The notes under the pieces were generated by a model. That model had not been told where the DNA came from, searched no databases, and saw nothing but the letters and a program-made list of their open reading frames with translations. Shown piece after piece: positions 12,083 through 22,567 of a stretch of 64,000 nt of DNA. This DNA is from Diplocarpon mali. Its lineage: Eukaryota; Ascomycota; Leotiomycetes; Helotiales; Drepanopezizaceae. The stretch covers positions 69,077 to 133,076 of the forward strand of contig JAENRP010000025.1 of NCBI GenBank assembly GCA_024741835.1, given 5' to 3'. Position 1 is the stretch's first letter; every line of letters begins with the position of its first letter. Position numbers and translations under genes: made by a program.

Positions 12083-13518
12083 GGTTATAAGCCTTAGATA
12101 GATCGATAATAGATTATTAACTTCCTTTAGAAAGCACTTGCGTTGCAACTATTAGTAGGAAGTTGAACGAGACTTATAGTAAGAGGCGAGCAATCGGCGA
12201 ATAGGAGGTATAATTCCCTATTTAGCCAACCTGTATTGTAAAAGGTATGATTCCTTGCTCTATAACCCTTTGGTACTATAAGAGGTATGATTCCTTGCTT
12301 TATTGTATTTTATAAGAGGTATGATTCCCTGCGTTATAGCCTAAAAACCCTTTTCGATAAGAGGACTTCCTTCCTATTTAATACTTCTATAATACCGCTA
12401 TTTAATCATTTCGACTTTTCGATAGGAAGAGTGCCTTTAACTATTTAATTTATTTGATTTTAATATAATTCTATTCGAAACGGTAATAGCTTCCGATTCC
12501 GATCGAAACACTAGGCTTAAAGACCTTTAACTCTTTTGAAAGAACTGGCAACGATAGTTCGATAATTTAGAGCTTTACTTTAAGAGTAAAGGCATCGAAA
12601 TAGCGATTTAAAAGACATTTATTAAATACGTAAGAATAGCCTCCTATACTCCCTCTATTAATTCGTCTACTTCTACTTTAATAGCTAATACAACTGCTAA
12701 GGATTTGCCAAATATATTAGATAAGCTTAGCTTAAGAGCTTTAATAGATAATAATCGAGAATCCTAAAGGTAGATTTTAAATATAGAAAAAGAGAAGGAG
12801 TATAGGCTAGCCTTAGCTAAATGCAAGCTTAAGATTAATAGAGGTTTAAGTAATAAAGATCGAGATTTTATTTAAGTTTATAATAATACGAAAATAAGAT
12901 AGGATACTTTAAAAGCAAAATACTCTTAGACAACTGCCTTTAATACTTAGCATCTATTATAGCAAATCACTTTATTTTAATATAAAAAAGACAAAGATAG
13001 CAAGGATATAGATATAAATATAGACTTTGCTTAGTCTATATTACGTAAAGCGAAAAGGAGAGTAAGAGCTATAGATCCTAGGATAGCTATAACTTTTAAA
13101 GAAACTTAGCTTTTTAATTTCTTACTTAATAGCCTCCCTCTTAAGTTCGCTATTGTAAAACAATCTCTTCTTATCTAACCTAACCTTAAGATCTATAAGA
13201 AAATCGACCTCCTTTAAACTGTTGAGCAAGACCTTAAAGGACGCTTTAAATTGGCAAATGCTATATTATAGGGCAATAATAAGCTTAAGAAGAAGAAGGA
13301 GCGCGGGATAAGCCCTTAAGCTTATTAGGAATGCTACTTCTATAATAGTACTTATAATATTACTAATTATAAAGTTAAAAGGCAACTGATTGATATAGTC
13401 GCCAGCTTTAATATTAAGAAGCAATTAAAGCAGAAGTTAAGAAGCAAACTACCCTTATCCTATTAAAGGCTGCAAGTATTAAGGAAAGGCAAAGGAAAAG
13501 GCTATTTAGCTAAAACTT

Positions 13519-13688
13519 GTAACACACACAACGTAGCATATAAGGGAAGACAAGAATCAAATGGGCGAATTTGATTCTTCTGGCTCTTTTAGCTCAGTGG
13601 TAAAGTCTTCATACTACTGACTCGGCGAGTTGGAAGGTAGTTACTAAGGTACTGCCGCTGCCGAGGTTGTTCCGAGGAACAGCGTTAC
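13519..13688. mobile_element. 170-bp RIP-free insertion with 7-bp target duplication (SINE- or MITE-like)
   Basis: A GC-normal island lies inside the AT-rich copia relic. It is flanked by the 7-bp repeat AAAACTT at 13512-13518 and 13689-13695. Its ends are short inverted repeats (GTAAC and GTTAC). Inside are a perfect 11-bp hairpin (AAGAATCAAAT at 13553-13563, complement ending about 13579) and TAGCTCAGTGG near 13590-13600, which matches the RNA polymerase III A-box of tRNA genes. A clear B-box was not found. Duplication plus insert add 177 bases, so the copia frame is kept across it, though the insert itself has a stop. It could be a tRNA-derived SINE or a short DNA transposon. Confidence 0.6.
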
Positions 13689-14182
13689 AAAACTTTAGTA
13701 GATACCTTTGATAATAATAGTAGGTTATCTAAACCTAAATCCACTTTTGATAATTCAAATAATAATTATAATAAAGATGCTTTTATTTTAAAAGCCGATC
13801 TTTATAAGATCCTTAAATCCGACTAATATAGTAATACTAGTTATATAATATATATGATTAATAAACCCTACTTATTTAAAGGCCTGCTTATTAAAATAAA
13901 AAGGCGCTCTATTAAGGTTAGTAGTAGAAGGTTATATGCAAACTCGATAGGTATAGTAGAAATAAATATCGCTAGCGTTTCTTTCCTTTTGCAAAATGTT
14001 CTCCTTATACTTAGCTTAAGCATTAATCTCTTATTTAATTGCAAGATTTATATAGAGTTGAATTATATAAGAGTTTTTAATAATTAATTTATATAGTTTA
14101 TAAATAATAATTATAAAGTGATCTTTAAAGCTAAAATCAAAGATAGGCTTTATATTATCTTAAAGGTGATATTATAAAAATT

Positions 14183-14655
14183 AACTCTTAGGCCAGACCT
14201 ATAAGTGGATTCCTTTAAGGAAAGTGCACTCTTTACCCTAATACAATTAAATAAGAATAAGGAGAATAAATAGACTCTTAAGCTAAGATTATAAGTAAAA
14301 TTCATAAAAATGACTCTTAAGCTAAGACTATAAGTAGATTGCAAAGTGTCTTTAAAGATGACTCTTAAGCTAGGATTATAAGTGAATTTAGTAGAAATGA
14401 CTCTTAGGCTAAGACTATAAGTGGATTCTGCAAATTCACTAATAATAACTCTTAGGCTAAGATCGCAAGTGAAATTTGCGGAAATAACTCCTAAGCTAAG
14501 ATTGCAAATAAAATTTGCAAATTTATTAGATATAACTCCTAAGCTAAGACCGCAAGTAGATCTTACTATTTTTAAGAAATCGACTCTTAAGCTAGGACTA
14601 TAAGTAGATCTTGCGGTTTTATTAAAAACGACTCCTAAGCTAGGCTTATAACTAG
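14183..14655 (+). repeat. In-frame repeat domain inside copia pol, 10 copies
   Basis: Ten copies of a roughly 24-bp core (ACTCYTAAGCTAAGAYTATA and variants) start near 14183, 14273, 14312, 14360, 14399, 14447, 14486, 14534, 14582 and 14630. Every spacing is a multiple of three: 90, then 39 or 48. In the pol frame the core reads roughly TPKLRLQV followed by a few variable residues, giving a 13- or 16-residue period. The domain sits between protease and integrase. Related copies also occur after pol near 17764, 17824 and 17890. Confidence 0.8.
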
Positions 14656-17600
14656 AAAATAGTAAAACCTTAAACTACTATTACTAGTCCTTTTTAGCTA
14701 TTAATAATAAAGCATTAACTAATAATAGGCTACTAAAGCTATTAGAAGCCAAAAGCCTATTAAGGTATTAGCTAATATATAGAAGATTCGCGCATTTAAA
14801 GTTAGAGAAATTAAAGGACTTATATAAGGTCTTAACCTTAAAACGGAAGATTTAAGTACTAAAGGATCGCTTAATATACTAAATTTGCAAGCTAATAAAA
14901 CTTCGAAATCAAATGCAAACTAAGCTTAATTTATAAAAAGATTTAATACTAGCGCTAATATTTATTAATATTATTAAACTATTTATAACTTTAATTAAAA
15001 GAAATAATTAGTTTTCTTAAATAGTAGATAACTCTACTTAGCAAATATAAACTATTTGCATTAGGACTAAATTTAAGCTTATAAAAAAGTTAGAAACTTG
15101 GAAAGTAATAAAAGAACGCCAGACTTAGTTAAAGCTAATAGCTATTAGGTCTAATAATATATTAAAGATTAGGGCAAAGCTTAACAAATAGGCAAAATAA
15201 GGAGTTTGCTATAAACTAACTATAATATATAAAGGTTCCTATTAAAATAGCATCGCTAAGCGAAGCATCTAATAAGTAGAGACTGATTATCGCGCTCTAT
15301 TATAAGATGCTAACTTACTATTAGAATTCTAGGACCTTATAGTTAAGGCAAACGTATACTTGCGAAATAGAATAAGTAGTAGACTAATAGTTAATAGCAC
15401 TTAAATATCGCTATATAAGGCATATTTCGGATAGAAACTAAGCTTAGACTATATCTACGTCTTTAAAAGCGTTTGCTACTCTTATATTAGCCTAAAGTCC
15501 TAGCCCGCGAATATAAAGAGTAAGAAGCTAATAGACTAAGGTAAAGAATATATATTTATTAAGTATATTAAATAGATAATAAAGCAATAGATAGTATATG
15601 CGCTAGATTTAAAGTAAGTAATTATATTCTTAGTAATTAAGTTTAATAAATCTTAAAATAGGAAGGAGCTATCTTTAAAGCTCTATATACCTAGAGATTC
15701 GCAAGGTATACCACTCGATAGTAATACTATTAAGCCGAACTAATAACCCCTCTTTCTTAGCTTAGGCATATTAAGCGTACCTGCTGATTAATAACCTGCT
15801 AATCGCCTAAAGGCCGAATAGACTATTCCTATCGTCCGCAAACTACTTAAAGTATAGAACAACTTCGATATTATTATCCCTTTAATTAAAGCACCTATAG
15901 TTAAGGATATTCCCGAAATAGGTATAAGTAATAATAAGCCTTTACTATTAGAAAGCGGTTCCTTAGATAATAAGCCTATAGAACCTATAGCTGAACCTAT
16001 ACTTTTAAAAAGGAATAGAGACCTAAAACTAGAAGATACTTTAAATGAACGCAAGTCTAAGCGTATCTAGGCTATAATAGCGCATAGGATCTATAAGCTT
16101 AAACTTCAATAGAGCTTTAATAAAGATAATACGTTCTTAGCCGCTAGGGGAATAATGAAAATCTCTCTTTTAAAGATATATAACAAAGCTATTAATAACC
16201 TAGATAATAGAATAGTATAGAATAAGGCAATCTAAAAGGAGATAAGCTCTCTTATTGCAAATAGCATATAGATAGAGGAACCGACGCCAAAGGACGTAAA
16301 CCTAGTATTAATAAAGTAGGTCTTTATAATTAAGATATATATAAATAAGACCTTAGAATATTATAAGGTAAGGCTTATAACTAAGGGCTTCTTCTAATAG
16401 TATAGAGAAGACTACTTCGACACATTTGCGCCAATAGTTCGCATAGATACCCTTTGCATATTTATAGCAATAGTAGCTGCTAAGGACCTTAAATGCAAAT
16501 AGTATAATATAAAAAATATATTTACTAAAGCAATTATAAAGAAACGGATTTTTCTCTCTTAACCTAATAGTATTCCTATACGCGCTAGCTACTCTCTCTA
16601 TATACTCCGCAGTATCTATAAGCTTAAATAATCAACTTATAATTAGAACCTTTTATATAGCTTTACTTTAATAGAAATAGGATTCGTTTAAAGCCTAGCT
16701 GACCCTTATCTATTTACTTATACTAAGCGTAAAATCAAGTTGCTACTATATATTAATAATATTGCTATAGCTGCAAAGATAACTACTTAATTAGATTAGT
16801 TCTTTATAACGATTTAGAAACGTTTTAATACTAAGGATCTAAGGGGAATTCATAAGATCCTTAGCATCTGCGTTATAAGGAACCGCTCTACTTAAGAACT
16901 TTAGTTAGACTAAGAGCAATATATTAAGAAGATCCTAGATTAAATAAGACTCTTTGCTTATACTCCTAACTTTAAGCTAAAGCGTACTCTAATTAAAGGA
17001 AAGTATAATAAGTTAAAGCCTATTAATAAAAATAAGTAGAAAGGAGATCTAAAGAAATACTAATAGGATATTAAAGCAATTATATATACTATAGTATATA
17101 TAAGATTAGATATCGCCTTTATTATTAAGCAACTTAATCAGAACCTAAAGGATCTGACAATTCGATATAAGAATGCAATTAAGCAACTTAAAAAGTACCT
17201 TCGATTGATAATCATATAAAAGGTAAGATATAAACTAATGAAATATATAAGCGCAAAGCTTAAGGTATATATTGATTCCAATTAGGCAAATATAAAAGGT
17301 TGGAAAAGTATATCTAAAAGCGTAGTAGTACTATATAGCAGACCTATATTATAAGGAAGTAAGAAGTAGAAATTAATAGCTACTATAAGCACTAAGGCTA
17401 AATATATATTAATATTATTAAATTGCAAGCAAGGATTATAAATTACCTAAGTTTTAAAAGATATAAGTTTTATTAAGTATATTAGATAAGATAGGAATTA
17501 TATTAATCTTTAAGTAGATAATATAAAGGCAATTATACTTATAAAAAATCTATACTTATATAAGCAATCGAAATATATTAATATTGCCTACTACTTTATC

Positions 17601-17760
17601 TGCAACCTTATTATAAAGAATAAGTTATTAATCACTTATATCCTAATTGATCGAATAGTAGCAAATGGATTTATAAAGCCATTAAAGACAGTTATAAAGT
17701 TCAAAGCATTTAAAGATATGCTAAGGTTATAAAAGATAGTAGGGGCTTAATAGGCTTAAG

Positions 17761-17920
17761 GACGACTCCTAAGCTCGCCCTATGAATTAGGTTATATAAT
17801 CTTATAAAGGAAAGTTTTTAAATCGACTCCTAGGCTTAGACTGTAAGTCAAGTCATATAGTCTTATAAAGGAACGCTTTTAGGAAATTTAACTCCTAGTC
17901 CCGCCTTATAAGTAAGATTA
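17761..17920 (+). repeat. Three further copies of the copia repeat core, 3' of pol
   Basis: Sequences beginning ACTCCTAAGCTCG, ACTCCTAGGCTTAG and ACTCCTAGTCCCG near 17765, 17825 and 17890 match the core repeated at 14183-14655. They lie after the RNase H region and not in the pol frame, so here they are non-coding. Confidence 0.6.
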
Positions 17921-18051
17921 GTAATTTCAATAGAGGTTGCTATTAATTGATTATTTTTAACTTAAAGAGATACTTAAGAGTTAGATTAGCGTAAAAGGAT
18001 AGTTATTATTTTCCTAACTGCAGGTCAATTAGAGTAAGGTCTAAGTAAAGG

Positions 18052-18246
18052 TATTAAAATAGGTAATATAACTATTACTCTAATGTATTATCATATAACC
18101 CTACTACTTAATTAATAGGATATTAATATATATATAGTTATAAGGAAGAAAGGGGTAACCTTCCTTCCCTAACTCTTACCAATATATCGACCATCGACCT
18201 TTAGAAGCCTCCTTTACCTACTGCGCCGACTTACTTAAGCTCAATA
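18052..18246 (+). repeat. Copia 3' LTR
   Basis: This copy is 195 bp and collinear with 11888-12082. It begins TATT where the left copy has TGTT, and the differences noticed are mostly transitions. It is followed by the target duplication GTCTT at 18247-18251 and then resumes gypsy sequence. Confidence 0.92.
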
Positions 18247-18471
18247 GTCTTTGTGTTTTCAATTAAGTAGAGTTTAAGCTAGGTTAAGGGTCTTTGGAAT
18301 TGAGTTCCTATGCCTTGGGGTCGTATTAAGCGTATTTTAAAGGTCAAGGGGGTATTATCGACTTAAGACGGTATTTAAACGGCTTGGTTTATTCTAAAAA
18401 GGGTATTCTAAATAGTTTGAAAGGTATTAAGGTGTTTGCAAAGGTTGTTTTCGTCTCCTTGCGTAGGTTAC

Positions 18472-18588
18472 TAATAAAAGTGGGAGTTTCAGTAGTATAT
18501 AGAAAGGGTGGTTGTATTACTATAGAGAGAAGCTCTAGGATAAGCCTGGAGTAGTACTAGTGGGTCACCTGACTACGCCAACTCGACA
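18472..18588 (-). repeat. Gypsy LTR, right copy (5' LTR in element orientation)
   Basis: This 117-bp copy is collinear with 4677-4793 and keeps more G and C, particularly toward its outer end (TGTCGAGT on the minus strand). The GCCT target duplication follows at 18589-18592. The sequence immediately inside (18452-18471) would hold the primer-binding site, but no clear tRNA match was recognised. Confidence 0.9.
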
Positions 18589-19517
18589 GCCTCCCGCGAG
18601 AGGTTGTACTGCGACAGGAATAAAGCCAGCTCGACTAAAATTGGAGTCAGCGGAGACGACCGGGGTAGACGGAAGGGGCAGCTCGATTTCGACGATTACC
18701 GACCTTCCAGTCCGGTGCCAGCCCGATTGCTCGTCAGAGCGCAGTCGTCGAGAGGCAGGTCCAGTTTTTGGCCTGGCTCTATCGGTTCTTTTTTAAGAAT
18801 GATTCTTTGTTAAGAATTGAGTGGTTCTTCAACTCTTGAAAACAAGAGCCCGGAAGTCCCCTTGTCATCATGGGGCACCACCTAAGCTCCCCCCGTCCAC
18901 GCTCGGCGTTCCGTGCCCACTCGGACGTGCGTATAATCCAACGGCATAGTTTGATGCGAAACCTCTCAACTCGGCACCTACACACTCTTTCTCGGTATGC
19001 TGCAAATGCTCTGCAGGCGTATCCCGACCCCTAGGAATCAAAAGTCCACATCTACAGCCCACCCGAAAAGCTCAGTGGTATGTGATTTTCGCGAAAGCAT
19101 ATATCGCTACTGACCCATTACCGCTTCACGAGTAGTTGCGTGCTGTCGAGGAGGTATTTGATCTACCGGACTCGAAGAAGAAACAAAACCTACTCGAGCT
19201 AAGCGTCCTGCCCCGTACTGTGCCAGGTCCACGAGGGGATTTTTTTCTTCCAGAATTTGGGTTTGGTTTTCGCTCAGACCTGCCAAGGGCGGGCAAGGGA
19301 GACAGCCCGTAAGTACAAAGTACGAATTAATATGGGGCGTGATCTTGAAATACGGGACCTGAAGCGAAGAGCGCTGTATCCGCAAGCCGCCTACCATGGA
19401 ATGGTCCTCACGTCTTTCAGGGGGCGGAAAATGGTGGCCTTGAACTCCGCGGCGTAGGTGAGTTCTGGGTTGGTCCAGGGATGCATAGGTAGGCCGAGAA
19501 ACCGAACTTCGAAGACT

Positions 19518-19625
19518 CTGAATTATCGTCTAGATATTCTTACCATGTTTTAAGATTCTGGATTATCGTCTAGATATTCTTGCCAAGTTCTAGGACTGAA
19601 TTATCGTCTAGATATTCTTACCATG
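19518..19625. repeat. Three near-identical 30-bp direct repeats
   Basis: The 30-bp sequence beginning CTGAATTATCGTCTAGATA occurs at 19518-19547, 19558-19587 and 19596-19625, with 8-10-bp spacers. The first and third match, and the middle copy differs at a few positions, all A/G transitions. No neighbouring gene explains them. Confidence 0.85.
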
Positions 19626-22483
19626 CGGCTCTGAATATCTACGGTTCGAATATACTGTTCGAGTAGCTACGTGCCGGATGATATAGTCAGCTAGTGCATC
19701 AAGCGCATTCAAGTAGCATCGGTCCTCAAGCCCGAAAGCTCGACGCGGCCCCTTTGCTGCGCGAGCCGAGTGTCGAAGGACGCCGTACCCTCCCACTTCT
19801 GCTTGTGCCGACTCCGAAATACGAGTGTCCATAAGCAGGTCGGCAGCACGCTTATCGACCGGGGCTCCGCATTGGCTGCTTACATTCCGTGAACACTTGG
19901 GACGGAGGACGATCCGAATAAGGTTAAGGTTAAAAGAGGTACACGCCACTTGCGCGGTCAAGATATGTCCCAAGCCTTAGGCTGCTCAGAACAAGCGGCT
20001 GTATCCCTCTCGAGAACGAAGTTTATTATACGCGCAGCGACGTCAGCGCACCGAGTCGGAGTGTTTCGACTTGACAATCTTCCTCTCGAGGCTGACCAAG
20101 CAGACGCTTGGCACAGCACTCGTTGCCGTGGTATTCCTGCTGAATGGCTTGCCTACGCGTACGGGGTCCCTCAGCCAAGGGTTTGGGAAAAGCGATCACC
20201 CCTCGATGCTGTACTATACTATACCCGCGGATTTTACAACAACCGTCCCCACCCCGAGGTGGACGAGTCTGATGCCTGATCCCACCGCACTCGATATGGT
20301 CGATGCATACACCGAACCGCTATCCACGGAGTAGAGAGTCGTGGGTATGGCCAGCACGGAACCCCCATACGCACGGCCGAGGTCTCCAGTGTCAGGTGAC
20401 GAGACAAGCAAGGGGAGCTCCCGCACAGACCTGCCTGCTGGGTTGGTAAGCAACCGCTCAGCTCGTCTCTGCGTTCCCCCCTCGTATCTGCTGTGGACTC
20501 ATGCTTCCCTGCTGTCGGTATGAAGATTAAAAATGCTCTACCTGCACCCCCATGACGTCTAACCTACCGCTCAGCCCGTTCATGTGCTCCGCTTGCCCGT
20601 CCAAGTCGCTACAGCTCATCCTTCACATTGGAACTCTCCCCTACCCATCATCTACCGCACTCGAAAAAGGACCAGAAACAACACGAGAGTAGAGTCTGTC
20701 TTACGGCCTCTCAAAGCTTCCTGCAACGACTCCAGCCTTGTCCCGTAATACGAAGTAGATCCGCTATTGAGGATCCCGTGGATGCGGGAGTGGGTCGCGA
20801 GAGCTCAAAAATACTCTCTTCGCACCGTAGCTTTACATCTCACTCCGCGTTGGCGACGATGTACCATCAAGTTGAGATCTGTCATACAATTCGGTGTTTC
20901 CTCTGATCCCACGCACAGTATCCTGGCACGTCTTCCGTCAACTCTAGCCTAAAGTGGCAGTACAACTGATCTAAGCGTATCTTATATAGATTTACAAGAA
21001 ATTCCCTTCGCTTATACTCCTCTCATGGCACAAGTCAGGCATTTTACATTTGCTTCTTTTCACTGTATTGATTGAGAGCTGCCCTCCTTTCCCCAGTGGG
21101 AAAGGCAGTATCGTCTCGCTGAGCGGATGTCGACTGTGTAATACACTTAACACTTTACATACATGGATGACTGGCCGGAGTGTCAACCCAGCCGCGGTCT
21201 TTTCGACGAATATTGATGATTCCACTCAAGTTTTGACGTGCAACACTCGTGACAATTCTCTGAGCACCAGTGCCCAGGGTTCCCTGATCAATACTGTACA
21301 TAGCAGGGAGCCAGCTAACCGCTGTACCTCTCCGTATGCGAAACGTCGCTATACCCTCCGGCTGAAAGTCGGTCCAGCCCGGCTCCTGAATTTCTGATCC
21401 CCCGTCCTCTTCTCCCTAGGCTCTACTTCACTTCTGTCGCAGGCCGAACATACGCCACATTGAAGTCATTCACAGGGGGTATCCTCAATGGGTTGTCCAG
21501 GTTAAACTATGCTTTCGTGTTCTCCAAAGTAGTACCTCAACTCGTCTGCCCTGCGACGAAGTGCGTACATCACAGGTGGGAGTTTACCCACTTACCTACT
21601 TACCTACTCACCAGATACACGGAGCAGCCACGGTGCCAAGACCACCGCAGCACCTCCGCCCCCTCCGCCCCGCCCCCCATCTGTCAACCCCGCATCGACA
21701 AGGGGGACTGTGAACTCCTCCCAAGAGTACCAAGACTACAGTATACGAGGCTACTTTGTGCAGTACCGTGTACACTACGTCCTCCAACGCCTCGCACCTC
21801 TTGGGTGGTAAGAGTAAACCTCGATCAAGAGGATATCGTCGCCACGCGCTAGCCTCTCGCCTGCAGTGTTTACTTCGCATGTATATCAAGCAAATTGGCA
21901 GCTCCCAGGAAAGGGGTATCGAGGGACGTCATTACCAAGGCAGGAGTAAGCCCTTGTTAGCCACTGGGCTTGCACTAGCAAGGTACAACGTACTTCGTCC
22001 TATAGGTTACAATCTGACCTCTGTGTCAAAGCGTAGTAGACCTAAAGTATTGACTTCGTAACGGTGTCCTATAACTCACGCACTGAAAGCGGCATATTCG
22101 TCTTCGAAACCATCGCCAGAATCCCCTAGTAAGACCCCCCAGTAGCAGAAACCTCTGCGCGGACGTCCAAGGTCGGGTTATTTCAGCATGTAGCAAAGTA
22201 CATGCGGAAGTACAGCGGTTACATACAAGCAGGTATGTTAGCCAGTCGTTTTGGTATGTGGGCTGTTTTCTTACAAATCAACAACAGCGATTGGAGTTTT
22301 CTTCTCTCTTCTCCTTGTTCACCCCCTGTCTTCTCCTGCTGCATTCAGGCACCTCCAAGCACTGTTCGGATCTTCTTTCGTTAACTCTGACTCGGGTTTC
22401 CACGAATTACATCTGGTTGCATACCTGCAGTCCAAGAGACCCCCGTCGGCGGGCCGCTATATGTAGCCGCTGTACTTGAAGTA

Positions 22484-22567
22484 CCTCTGTAGAAGCCTCT
22501 GTAGAAGCCTCTGTAGAAGCCTCTGTAGAAGCCTCTGTAGAAGCCCCTGCAGAGGCCCTCCGTAGAG
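22484..22567. repeat. 12-bp tandem array (CCTCTGTAGAAG)
   Basis: Five perfect 12-bp units are followed by two degenerate ones. On the minus strand one frame reads repeated Gly-Phe-Tyr-Arg, but it is short and isolated, so it is treated as a minisatellite and not as a gene. Confidence 0.9.

Larger units (their letters stand above)
12400..17720 (+). pseudogene. Copia gag-pol relic (gag, protease, integrase, RT, RNase H)
   Basis: One plus-strand frame (positions divisible by three) can be followed, through stops, from before 13500 to 17720. It contains protease-like sequence at 13854-14087, a repeat domain at 14184-14655, GAG-pre-integrase/integrase-like sequence at about 14700-15600, RT with DYFDTFAPIVR near 16410-16442 and a decayed active-site box reading YINN at 16749-16760, and RNase H with SKYINIAYYF near 17568. 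The two catalytic Asp codons of the RT box read as Asn, a G-to-A change typical of RIP. Many in-frame TAA/TAG stops are present, so no enzyme can be made. Gag is the least clear part. Confidence 0.85.
11888..18246 (+). mobile_element. RIP-degraded Ty1/copia LTR retrotransposon nested in the gypsy element
   Basis: Two 195-bp LTRs (11888-12082 and 18052-18246) flank a plus-strand gag-pol relic. The 5-bp target duplication GTCTT occupies 11883-11887 and 18247-18251, the standard length for copia. The left LTR begins TGTT, and both end AATA, consistent with an original TGTT...AACA pair after CA-to-TA change. A purine-rich tract (AAGTAAAGG) directly precedes the right LTR, and a possible primer-binding sequence (GGTTATAAGCC) follows the left LTR. 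Domain order is protease, integrase, RT, RNase H, which is diagnostic of copia. The element is 6,359 bp, including a 170-bp foreign insert at 13519-13688. Confidence 0.92.
4677..18588 (-). mobile_element. RIP-degraded Ty3/gypsy LTR retrotransposon, split by a nested copia element
   Basis: The element is bounded by two 117-bp direct LTRs (4677-4793 and 18472-18588) and a 4-bp target duplication, GCCT, at 4673-4676 and 18589-18592. The minus strand reads gag, protease, RT/RNase H, integrase from right to left, with a zinc-knuckle relic near 10.35 kb, the RT YIDD motif near 7.5 kb and an integrase core near 5.8 kb. Stop codons are scattered throughout and TA dinucleotides are extremely frequent, as expected for RIP on both strands. 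The total is 13,912 bp; removing the copia insertion and its 5-bp duplication leaves about 7,548 bp. No part can still encode functional protein. LTR tips (TG on the minus strand) fit a retroelement. Confidence 0.9.

Noticed and set aside
13548..13625. Complete tRNA gene suggested by the TAGCTCAGTGG A-box
   Set aside because: No matching acceptor stem, anticodon arm or GGTTCGANTCC B-box could be found, so only a tRNA-derived or tRNA-like sequence is claimed.
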